64,000 nt of DNA from Syntrophaceae bacterium UBA2280. GTDB taxonomy: Bacteria; Desulfobacterota; Syntrophia; Syntrophales; Smithellaceae. The notes under the pieces are model-generated. The model did not search any database, was not told the DNA's origin, and saw nothing but the letters and a program-made list of their open reading frames with translations. This document shows positions 36,492-43,855 of the stretch, piece after piece. Made by a program: the position numbers and the translations under genes. Position 1 is the stretch's first letter, and every line of letters begins with the position of its first letter. The stretch lies in NCBI GenBank assembly GCA_002347685.1, contig DDWS01000068.1, positions 1,055 to 65,054 on the forward strand, in the 5' to 3' direction.

Positions 36492-36979
36492 TTCCCTCCT
36501 TTATATTTAGAAAGTTACATGTTTGCTTGAAGAATCTTTGCGGCGACCCGCCGCCTGCAGGATCAATGTCTGAATGACGGATACGAACTGCAAATTACAT
36601 ACCGTGTTTATAAAGCAATGATATTATTGATTTGTTTATAAAACGCCTGTTTAGGTAAATTACAGATGTAAGGAAATCCGACAAAAGTAAAGCCGTGAAA
36701 AACAGGTGATTTCTTGAATGCACAAAGATATCAAATGATTAGGATCTGATTGTTGTTGTAATGAAACCCGACGGTAAATGGTGCTAAAGGCAGGAATCCG
36801 GAGGCCGAAAGATAGAACCATCGGATATGTTTCTTTTTCCTCCCCTTAATCCCCTCGCGGGAGGATATGCGCGGGACGTTATTCTTCTTTCTTTATCCTT
36901 CACATTTTTTATGCTAGCGTGCCTGTGCGAAACGGCATGCAGCAGAGAGTACGCAATTCCTCCTGGAAAGGGATACGCT
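36492..36979. other. Intergenic region between esterase and dehydratase genes
   Basis: About 490 bases, divergent promoters expected, A/T-rich in the middle (36595-36780). Two TTTATAAA palindromes occur at about 36609 and 36634. No gene is supported: the open frame running into the following gene from 36827 lacks a family-like N-terminus and a ribosome site at its start. No riboswitch was recognised. Confidence 0.4.
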
Positions 36980-38107
36980 ATGGATATGGACAAACTCGCT
37001 GAGCTTCGGACAATCGTTGACGCTCCTTATGATTATCTGAGAAAACTTAAAGATCAAAGTGGTAAAAAAATTGTCGGCTATGTCTGCTCCTATGCTCCGG
37101 AGGAAGTGATCCATGCGGCAGGAGCCGTACCTGTTCGACTGTTCGGTTCCGGTTCGGGTATTTATCGCGCCGATCTTCACCTGCAATCTTACGGGTGCTC
37201 GCTTGCGCGCGGTATTCTGGAGGACGCACTGGCAGGAAGACTCGATGCACTCGACGGCGTCGTGTTCCCGCACACCTGTGATACCATTTTGCGGCTTTCG
37301 GACATCTGGCGTTTGAATCTGACCCGGACTTTTCACGCGGATGTCGTCTTGCCGGTTAAACTGACCACACCCGGCGCTGAACAATATCTTGTCGATGTGT
37401 TGAAAAAATTCCGAAAAGAACTGGAGGTTGCCCTCGGGTTGGAGATTTCCGAGGCTGCGCTTATGGACTCCGCGAAAACATACAACAGCATTCGTTCGCT
37501 GATGATGCGTCTTTACTCGATGCGCCGCCAAAACCCGCAAATGTTAAGCGGTGCGGACTTTCACACGATCATTCGGGCGGCGATGATGATGGAGCGGGAG
37601 AAGTTTCTCGAAACCCTCACCGCCATCGTGTCCGATCTGGAAAAGGTTGCACCGGAAAAGAATCCCGCAGGCGCGAAGAGGCTCGTGCTCAGCGGCGGTA
37701 TCTGCAGCCATCCGGATATTTACGATTCGATTGAAAATGCTGGAGGGGTCGTGGTTGCGGATGATCTGTGCACCGGTTACCGGTATTTTGAAGGTCTTCT
37801 CGATTTGCAGCTCCCGCCGCTTGACGCGATGGCGAAGCGCTACACAAAGCGAGCCGTCTGTCCTGCCAAGCATGCGGGATTGACACGCCGTGGAGAAGAC
37901 CTGGTGCAAATGGCAGGCGAGAGCCGCGCGGACGGTGTGATATTTCTGCTTTTGAAATTTTGCGATCCTCATGCATTTGATTATCCCTATATAAAGGAAA
38001 TGCTGGATCGTAAGGGTATCCCTTCCTTGCTTCTGGAAATGGAAGAGCAATCGCAGGCGGGCGGTCAGCTGCAGACGCGATTGGAAACATTTGTTCAAAT
38101 TCTCTGA
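36980..38107 (+). CDS. 2-hydroxyacyl-CoA dehydratase / benzoyl-CoA reductase family, subunit 1 (HgdB-like)
   Basis: Iron-sulfur subunit of a radical enzyme family that either dehydrates (R)-2-hydroxyacyl-CoA or reduces aromatic acyl-CoA after ATP-driven electron injection by an activator. 375 residues. Conserved cysteines for the [4Fe-4S] cluster are visible in GYVCSYAPEE (near 34-43), GCSLARG and HTCDTI; the second half has LSGGICSHPDIYDSIENAGG and ADDLCTGYRYF, both typical of HgdB/FldC-like subunits. The start is ATG 36980, with GGAAAGGGA upstream. It is followed after 22 bases by the second subunit and then by the activator. The substrate is unknown. Confidence 0.85.
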   Translation: MDMDKLAELRTIVDAPYDYLRKLKDQSGKKIVGYVCSYAPEEVIHAAGAVPVRLFGSGSGIYRADLHLQSYGCSLARGILEDALAGRLDALDGVVFPHTCDTILRLSDIWRLNLTRTFHADVVLPVKLTTPGAEQYLVDVLKKFRKELEVALGLEISEAALMDSAKTYNSIRSLMMRLYSMRRQNPQMLSGADFHTIIRAAMMMEREKFLETLTAIVSDLEKVAPEKNPAGAKRLVLSGGICSHPDIYDSIENAGGVVVADDLCTGYRYFEGLLDLQLPPLDAMAKRYTKRAVCPAKHAGLTRRGEDLVQMAGESRADGVIFLLLKFCDPHAFDYPYIKEMLDRKGIPSLLLEMEEQSQAGGQLQTRLETFVQIL

Positions 38108-38129
38108 ATCGAACGATAAAGGCGGTGTC

Positions 38130-39416
38130 ATGAATCCTTCCAACCCTGATTTTATGAAAACTCTCGGGATCTATCTGTTTGGTCAGGCAAAAAAGTTTTC
38201 ACTGCGGTTTAAAAAATCCCCGACGATGAAAGAGCTGATGATGGTCTATTACAGCGAGGCCAAATCGGCGCGGCTTACCGGCAGAAAAGTGGCCTGGATC
38301 ACCAGCGGCGGCCCGGTGGAGCCGTTGATCGCAATGGATATTATTCCCGTCTATCCCGAAAATCACGGTGCAATGATCGGTGCATCCAAAATGGGCGCGG
38401 GTCTTTGTGAAAAAGCCGAAGCCATGGGCTATTCCAATGATTTGTGTTCCTATGCCCGTTCGGATATCGCCTGCGCGACCGTCAATGGCGGGCCCATCGG
38501 CGGCCTGCCGCGCCCTGATATGCTGGTGTGCTGCAACAACATCTGCGGGACGGTGCTCAAGTGGTATGAAGTGCAGGCGCGCTATTTCAATGTGCCGCTG
38601 TTTATTCTGGACACGCCCTTTTGCCATACCGGTTATTCCCAAGAGGCGGCCCGTTATGTCCGCTCTCAAATCGATGAGTACATTGCGTTTATCGAAAAGG
38701 CCTGTCGGAAAAAATTCAATTTCGAAAGGCTCAGGGAAGTCGGGCATCTTTCTTTTGAGGGGCAGAAACTCTGGCAGGCAGTGCTGGATACAGCCGCATG
38801 CAGGCCCGCGCCCATGAGCGCTTTTGACGCGTTTTATCACCTGGCGCTGATTGTGACGCTGCGGGGCAAGCCGGAAGTGATTGATTACTACAACGACTTG
38901 CTGGCAAAAATGAAGGACCGCGTGACGCGTGGCATCGGCGCGGTGCCGAATGAGAAATACCGTCTGCTTTGGGACAATATTCCTATCTGGCATCGCACCC
39001 GCTGGCTTTATGATAAATTTGCCTCACACGATACCTGCCTGGTGGCCGATACGTATACGTCCGCCTGGTGCGGGGCGATGAAGTATATTGACGAAAGCAG
39101 GTTTCTCGATTCGATGGCGGAAGCCTATACGCGGATCTACCTGAATATCGGCGTCGATGAAATGGCGAAAATGGTCATCGAGATGATCGACAAGTACGAT
39201 GTGGACGGGTTTGTTCTGCACTCCAACCGCAGCTGCAAACCCTATTCTTTCGGTCAGCTCGATATCCAGCGGATTGTGGAGAAGGAACGGGGCATTCCGT
39301 GTCTGATGATCGAGGCGGATATGGTGGATGACCGCAGTTTTTCAGAAAGCCAGATATCGACCCGCATCGATGCGTTTATGGAGATCATTAAAGAGAGGAA
39401 GAAGCGAAGCGCGTAG
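38130..39416 (+). CDS. 2-hydroxyacyl-CoA dehydratase / benzoyl-CoA reductase family, subunit 2 (HgdA/BcrB-like)
   Basis: Second catalytic subunit, 428 residues. The N-terminal region has the family features GRKVAWITSGGPVEPLIAMDIIPVYPENHGAM and a cysteine set around LCSYARSDIACA and CCNNICG that may carry a second cluster. C-terminal DGFVLHSNRSCKPYSFGQ, followed by GIPCLMIEADMVDDRSFSE, closely follows the pattern of HgdA/BcrB proteins, where the last segment contacts CoA. ATG 38130 is chosen over an in-frame upstream ATG within the previous gene. The two subunits plus activator form a minimal HgdABC-like set. Confidence 0.85.
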   Translation: MNPSNPDFMKTLGIYLFGQAKKFSLRFKKSPTMKELMMVYYSEAKSARLTGRKVAWITSGGPVEPLIAMDIIPVYPENHGAMIGASKMGAGLCEKAEAMGYSNDLCSYARSDIACATVNGGPIGGLPRPDMLVCCNNICGTVLKWYEVQARYFNVPLFILDTPFCHTGYSQEAARYVRSQIDEYIAFIEKACRKKFNFERLREVGHLSFEGQKLWQAVLDTAACRPAPMSAFDAFYHLALIVTLRGKPEVIDYYNDLLAKMKDRVTRGIGAVPNEKYRLLWDNIPIWHRTRWLYDKFASHDTCLVADTYTSAWCGAMKYIDESRFLDSMAEAYTRIYLNIGVDEMAKMVIEMIDKYDVDGFVLHSNRSCKPYSFGQLDIQRIVEKERGIPCLMIEADMVDDRSFSESQISTRIDAFMEIIKERKKRSA

Positions 39417-39483
39417 CGCGAAGACCGGCGCAAAAGGCAAAAGGCCGGATACGAACGACGGGATACGGGGAAACGGGAAACGA

Positions 39484-40251
39484 ATGATTACAGCGGGGAT
39501 TGATATTGGATCCATTACGGCGAAAGCGGCGATTGTCGAAGACGGAAAGCTTCTGGCTTCGAAAGTGATGTTTACCGGTTACAACGCCGAAGCGGCCGGC
39601 AGCAAGGTGTATGAGGATCTGCTGGCACAAGCCGGTCTGGACCGGTCAGCGGTTTCAAAAATCGTTTCGACGGGTTACGGACGCAATTCCGTAAAATTCG
39701 CCGATAAGACCTTTACGGAAATCATGGCGCATGCCGCCGGCGCGTTTTTTCTGAATCCGAAGACGAAGACGATTATTGACATCGGCGGGCAGGACAGTAA
39801 GGCCATGACGCTCGACGAAAAGGGCAAGGTTAAAAATTTTGTGATGAACGACAAATGCGCCGCCGGTACGGGCCGTTTCCTGGAAGTGATGGCCCGCGCA
39901 CTCGAAGTCAATCTCGATGAATTCGGTGCGATGTCGCTGCAATCGGATAAGCCATCGAAAATCAGCAGCTTATGCACGGTGTTTGCGGAATCGGAAGTCA
40001 TATCCCTCATCGCCCGCGGTGAGAAAAGGCCGGACATCATTGCCGGTATCCATGAATCCATCGCCTCTCGCGTCTCATCGATGCTGGCGCGTGTCGGCGT
40101 GCAGGAGCCGGTGATGATGTCCGGCGGCGTCGCCCGCAACGCCGGGGTTGTGGACGCGCTTGAAAAAAAGCTCAGGGTCAAAATCGAAGTATCCGCCTAC
40201 GCCCAGGTGAATGGTGCCGTCGGAGCGGCGCTTTTGGCTGCGTCGCTGTAA
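39484..40251 (+). CDS. ATP-dependent activator of 2-hydroxyacyl-CoA dehydratase (BadF/BcrA/HgdC family)
   Basis: Acetate/sugar kinase-fold ATPase of 255 residues that uses ATP hydrolysis to push a low-potential electron onto the dehydratase/reductase. The first phosphate loop is GIDIGSITAKAAI (5-17) and the second DIGGQDSKA (99-107). Cys125 (NDKCAAGTG) and Cys164 (SLCTVFAESE) are the ligands that bridge a [4Fe-4S] cluster across the homodimer. A single activator gene suggests the homodimeric HgdC type and not the BcrA/BcrD pair. The start is ATG 39484. The gap after the dehydratase gene is 67 bases, consistent with one operon. Confidence 0.9.
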   Translation: MITAGIDIGSITAKAAIVEDGKLLASKVMFTGYNAEAAGSKVYEDLLAQAGLDRSAVSKIVSTGYGRNSVKFADKTFTEIMAHAAGAFFLNPKTKTIIDIGGQDSKAMTLDEKGKVKNFVMNDKCAAGTGRFLEVMARALEVNLDEFGAMSLQSDKPSKISSLCTVFAESEVISLIARGEKRPDIIAGIHESIASRVSSMLARVGVQEPVMMSGGVARNAGVVDALEKKLRVKIEVSAYAQVNGAVGAALLAASL

Positions 40252-40403
40252 CGGCAGCGAAAGAGAATTGCCAATATCCCTGTAATAACAGCCTCTCAGC
40301 GTCATCAGGAATAATTCATTAGGATATCCCCGATAAGTCTGATATAAGCAGTCTACTTGAAGTGATCTCAGTTGATCTGGTAATGAATCCTAAGGAGAAT
40401 TGA

Positions 40404-40847
40404 ATGTCTTTAGTCGGTGGTAATATAGATGCGTATTGTCTGAAATGTAAATTGGTTCTGGCACATACCATTTTGTTCAAGGTGAAGGGTGCGGTTGACC
40501 GCGTGAAATGCAACACCTGCGGCGCCGAGCATAAATACCGTCCGGCGGCGCCATTGCCGAAGGTATCCACGGCACTTGTCGGATCCACCCGCAAGTCTCC
40601 CGCGAAAAAAACGACAACGGTGAAGGCGCCGGTCAGTGACGCGCCGATTCAGTGGGATCTCAGAAGCAGAAACATGCAGGCCGGTGCGGACATCAAAAGC
40701 TATTCCATCAAAGCTTCCTACCAGGTGCGTGATGTGATCAATCATCCGGTGTTTGGTGTCGGTTTCGTAGAGCGGGTCGTTACGGATAAAAGCGTCTATG
40801 TTCTCTTCAATGATTCCGTCAAACTGATGGGCATGAATGTCGCTTAA
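40404..40847 (+). CDS. Zinc-ribbon protein with UvrD/CarD-like Tudor C-terminus
   Basis: A 147-residue protein. The N-terminus has two CXXC knuckles (YCLKCK near 11-16 and CNTCGAEH near 36-43), typical of a zinc ribbon. A basic, Pro/Lys/Thr-rich linker (about 50-80) joins to a C-terminal module (about 100-147) with VRDVINHPVFGVGFVERV and VYVLFNDSVKLM, the pattern of the small Tudor-like domain found at the end of UvrD/PcrA and in CarD. Both parts suggest nucleic-acid or RNA-polymerase binding; the exact role is unknown. TAAGGAGAA precedes the ATG. Its stop codon shares bases with the stop of the convergent gene (TTAA at 40844-40847). Confidence 0.75.
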   Translation: MSLVGGNIDAYCLKCKLVLAHTILFKVKGAVDRVKCNTCGAEHKYRPAAPLPKVSTALVGSTRKSPAKKTTTVKAPVSDAPIQWDLRSRNMQAGADIKSYSIKASYQVRDVINHPVFGVGFVERVVTDKSVYVLFNDSVKLMGMNVA

Positions 40848-42544
40848 TTTTCGTTTATCTCAGTGACACACTCATCTGCATCCTGCTGGAAATACGCTTT
40901 GATTTTCATTCGGATGGATTCAGGAAGCTTTATGCCGATTTCCCGGATCCGGCTTTCATACTTCTTAAACGACCGGGTGTGTTGCGACGTGTTGATGAAG
41001 ATGCGGAAGTAGGACCGAATGCTGCCTTCCAGTTCTTTGCGGTAATCCATGTTCTGATTCAGCAGATCTTCCACCGGCGCGATCAGTCTGTAGTTGATGG
41101 GTCGGCAGATGGCGCGATAGGCGACAAATCGCATGGCCATTTCGCTTTCATAGTCCCTCTCGCGTATGGCTTTTTCGACAATGTTCAAATCAATGGTGTC
41201 CATGATCTGAAAAGCGTATTGGGGTTTCAGGGTGCTTTCAATGATCTGTTCGGCTTCCTTCAATTGCGGACAGGAATTCATGTCCTGTGCTGAATCGGAA
41301 TTGCACCGGATATAAACCACAAAATCAATATCAGATGTGTTTTCACAAAGCCCCATGTTGGTGGAACCCATGACATCCATGGCAATGTCGCCTTGCACTT
41401 TTTCGTCAATCATGCCGGCAATTTGTTCGAGCTTGGCCAGACGTTCGTCCGTCGCTTCCGTCTGGAAGGCGCGGTAAAACTGCTTAATTTCGTTATAGAG
41501 CTGAACTTCCGGGATGTGTGAAGCCTTGGTTTCCTGCGTGTCAAAATTGTGGCCCTGTTTCAGTGCCGCATACCTTTCTGCATCGACCAGCTCTTCCTGC
41601 CATACACCGTTTAGCGGATAATAATCGGCGATGTCGTAGACGCGGTCTTCTACGAGTTTTTTGAAGATGATTTTTTTTACCTGACCATCATCCATTTCCA
41701 GGCTGTAGAAGAAACCGCCTTCGGCAACACCGCCGGTCAGTGTCGTGACTTCGCCGAAATTAGACGGATTCAGATAGACGGTGTTTTCACTGATCTGAAA
41801 TCCCCAATCCATATGAATATGACCGGTCAGGCACATCAACACCGGGTTGTTGTCGCAATAGTGCCTGAGCGCCGGTGATCCCGACGTTCCGAATTGAGTG
41901 ACACGGTCGTGAACACCATGGGCCGGTTGGTGAGTGACGATGATGTCGGGTTTCACGGCTTTGAAAAAATTGTACATTTCGTTTTCACCACCGGCATAGG
42001 GCCGGTTTCCCTGGTAGCGGACGACATAACGCTCCGGTATGCCCGGTGTCCAGATGTCGGCGCCGCCGTAACCGGCGATTCTGAGTTCCCGGATACTATG
42101 CCAGTGCAGATGAAGGTCGCGTTCATGCAACGCTGTGTATTTCAAATCCATGTCATAATTGCCGGGCAGGGCGAAAATCCGGGATTGTTGTTTCGTCGAA
42201 AAAATATTTTCCAGCACCTTGTATTTTTGCTGAAGGACCCGGCGGGCGCGGATGGTGTATTGCTGGTACTTCGTGCCGTCTTCTTCCACTTCAGCAGAAA
42301 GGCCGGGCATGTCGAGCATCTCATCTACGAAATCCTCAATGGTCATGGATTCCCTGCTCATCCGAATGCGTAGACCATGAAAAAAAGACTGGAGCTCATG
42401 ATAGTTGATAGCGGTGTTCATATTGTAAAAAGGGATATCGATGAGATCGCCGGCGATGATGTAAACATCGGCCACCGTTTCGGACAGAAGAAGTTTTACG
42501 CGGTCAAACGCACCGTGGATGTCGGCTGCATAAATGATTTTCAT
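40844..42544 (-). CDS. Metallophosphoesterase fused to a Pol-beta-type nucleotidyltransferase domain
   Basis: A 566-residue two-domain protein. The N-terminal part (about 1-290) is a calcineurin-like phosphoesterase with all metal motifs: AADIHG (Asp8, His10), AGDLID (31-36), GNYDMD and TGHIHMD. The C-terminal part (from about 390) has the nucleotidyltransferase signature GSTNMGLCENTSDIDFVV (GS plus DxD), a probable third carboxylate in DTIDLNIV, and a helical end. Opposite chemistries, phosphoester hydrolysis and nucleotidyl transfer, are thus joined. The linker (about 300-385) is charged and probably helical. It is the second gene of a minus-strand pair, 20 bases after the YdcF-like gene. 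The substrate is unknown; nucleotide second-messenger or RNA-end metabolism are possibilities only. Confidence 0.82.
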   Translation of the reverse strand: MKIIYAADIHGAFDRVKLLLSETVADVYIIAGDLIDIPFYNMNTAINYHELQSFFHGLRIRMSRESMTIEDFVDEMLDMPGLSAEVEEDGTKYQQYTIRARRVLQQKYKVLENIFSTKQQSRIFALPGNYDMDLKYTALHERDLHLHWHSIRELRIAGYGGADIWTPGIPERYVVRYQGNRPYAGGENEMYNFFKAVKPDIIVTHQPAHGVHDRVTQFGTSGSPALRHYCDNNPVLMCLTGHIHMDWGFQISENTVYLNPSNFGEVTTLTGGVAEGGFFYSLEMDDGQVKKIIFKKLVEDRVYDIADYYPLNGVWQEELVDAERYAALKQGHNFDTQETKASHIPEVQLYNEIKQFYRAFQTEATDERLAKLEQIAGMIDEKVQGDIAMDVMGSTNMGLCENTSDIDFVVYIRCNSDSAQDMNSCPQLKEAEQIIESTLKPQYAFQIMDTIDLNIVEKAIRERDYESEMAMRFVAYRAICRPINYRLIAPVEDLLNQNMDYRKELEGSIRSYFRIFINTSQHTRSFKKYESRIREIGIKLPESIRMKIKAYFQQDADECVTEINEN

Positions 42545-42564
42545 GCAAGAATGTCCTTTGCTGT

Positions 42565-43221
42565 TCAGTAAGAAAATTTAAGCGGAATATGGCCCGCAAC
42601 CAGGTAATAGGCGAGCTTGATGGATTCCGCGGCGAAATCGCGCCAGGCGCTCTGATCGGTCCACCAGCCCTCCTGCCTGGTTTCCGTGAAAGAGGCCTGC
42701 GGATAGATTTGGATTTGCATGGTCCGGCCAACATGCTGATAGGCCAGATAGCTTCTTCGCGTGTGAAAAGATGGCGCAACCAGAATGGCGCTGGTGATCC
42801 TGTCGCCAGCGAGGTCGTCCAACACAAATTGCGCCTCTTTTAGCGTGACGGGATGGCGTATCGGCACGACAATAATTTTAAAATGATCTTCCTTCAAGCC
42901 GTTCTCCAATAATTTGTGGCGGATGGCATCCGGATAGTCGCCGTGAATACCGAAAGGACGGTGCGCCGGTGCGATCCTGTGGACGACGATAACGATTGTT
43001 TTTACTTTGCCGGATTTGAGCAGATCCATTCCGGTTTGAATAAAACCGGTGCGGATATAGTCCGCGCCTTCCAGAATGACCACATCCGCCGAATAATCTC
43101 CCGTGGGGGCCATAAAATGACCGGCCTTGGTCAACAGAGTTTCGCGACAGGTGTAAGCGATCACCGCCAGAAGAACGACTAAAACCAAAATGCCGCCTGT
43201 CCATTTAAGAAGATTTTTCAT
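42565..43221 (-). CDS. YdcF/SanA-like DUF218 protein
   Basis: A 218-residue protein with one N-terminal membrane anchor (about 7-27) and a DUF218 domain facing the periplasm. The family pattern is visible: DVVILEGADYIRTGF near 46-60, then KTIVIVVH, KEDHFKIIVVP, TLKEAQFV, and SAILVAPSFHTRRSYLAY. Family members affect envelope integrity or antibiotic barrier functions in other bacteria, but the reaction is not defined. It is the first gene of a unit with the metallophosphoesterase-nucleotidyltransferase fusion. Confidence 0.78.
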   Translation of the reverse strand: MKNLLKWTGGILVLVVLLAVIAYTCRETLLTKAGHFMAPTGDYSADVVILEGADYIRTGFIQTGMDLLKSGKVKTIVIVVHRIAPAHRPFGIHGDYPDAIRHKLLENGLKEDHFKIIVVPIRHPVTLKEAQFVLDDLAGDRITSAILVAPSFHTRRSYLAYQHVGRTMQIQIYPQASFTETRQEGWWTDQSAWRDFAAESIKLAYYLVAGHIPLKFSY

Positions 43222-43340
43222 GTAAGCCTGTTGACCTTTTCGAGTTACCCTTTATATTAAGTGCCTGTGGAGATAAAGTCCATAAAAAAATGAGGAACTC
43301 AATGACAGAAGAAGAAAACAATCATGAGAGGTGAACGGTG

Positions 43341-43772
43341 ATGGAAGAAGAGGTCTTATCCGCTTGCACGGTGACGATGACCGTTCCCGTAGCGTGGGGC
43401 GAGATGGATGCCATGGGGCATGTCAACAATATTATCTATTTTCGCTACTTTGAAACCGTGAGAATTGAGTACTTCAACCGCCTGGACATGATGGGCGATC
43501 AGCGCGAATCAGGCATCGGGCCCATTCTGGCTTCCACCGAATGCCGCTTTAAAATGCCCCTCCAATACCCGGATACGGTCATCGTCGGGGCGAAAATCCT
43601 CAGCCTCGAAGAAGACCGGTTTGTAATGGGCTATGAAGTGTTCAGCACAAAGCACAAAAGAATCGCGGCCGACGGCGAAGGTGTTGTGGTCACTTACGAC
43701 TACATAAACAACAAGAAAGTGCCGGTTCCGGATACTTTGCGGGCGAAGATTATGGAGCTCGAGAAGCTGTAA
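43341..43772 (+). CDS. Hotdog-fold acyl-CoA thioesterase (4HBT/YbgC-like)
   Basis: Hydrolyses an acyl-CoA (or acyl-ACP) thioester. 143 residues, one hotdog domain. The active-site segment WGEMDAMGHVNNIIYFRYFE (about 18-37) has the D-x3-H-x-N-N-x2-Y pattern of 4-hydroxybenzoyl-CoA thioesterases. The ribosome site GAGGTGA fits either GTG 43338 or ATG 43341; the ATG is chosen. It stands alone between two minus-strand units. Substrate specificity cannot be judged. Confidence 0.85.
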   Translation: MEEEVLSACTVTMTVPVAWGEMDAMGHVNNIIYFRYFETVRIEYFNRLDMMGDQRESGIGPILASTECRFKMPLQYPDTVIVGAKILSLEEDRFVMGYEVFSTKHKRIAADGEGVVVTYDYINNKKVPVPDTLRAKIMELEKL

Positions 43773-43855
43773 AAAGGCTCATGGATCAAGGTAAAAGGTA
43801 CAAGGATAAAAAATGAAATACTCCAGGGAAAATCCTTGAACCTTGAACCGATAGC

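Noticed and set aside
36827..36979. Signal-peptide-like N-terminal extension of the dehydratase subunit
   Set aside because: The enzyme family is cytoplasmic; ATG 36980 with its own ribosome site gives the expected length.
40844..40847. TTAA at the convergent stops considered as an insertion target duplication
   Set aside because: Both genes end normally here and no element is inserted; the shared stop bases are simply tight packing.
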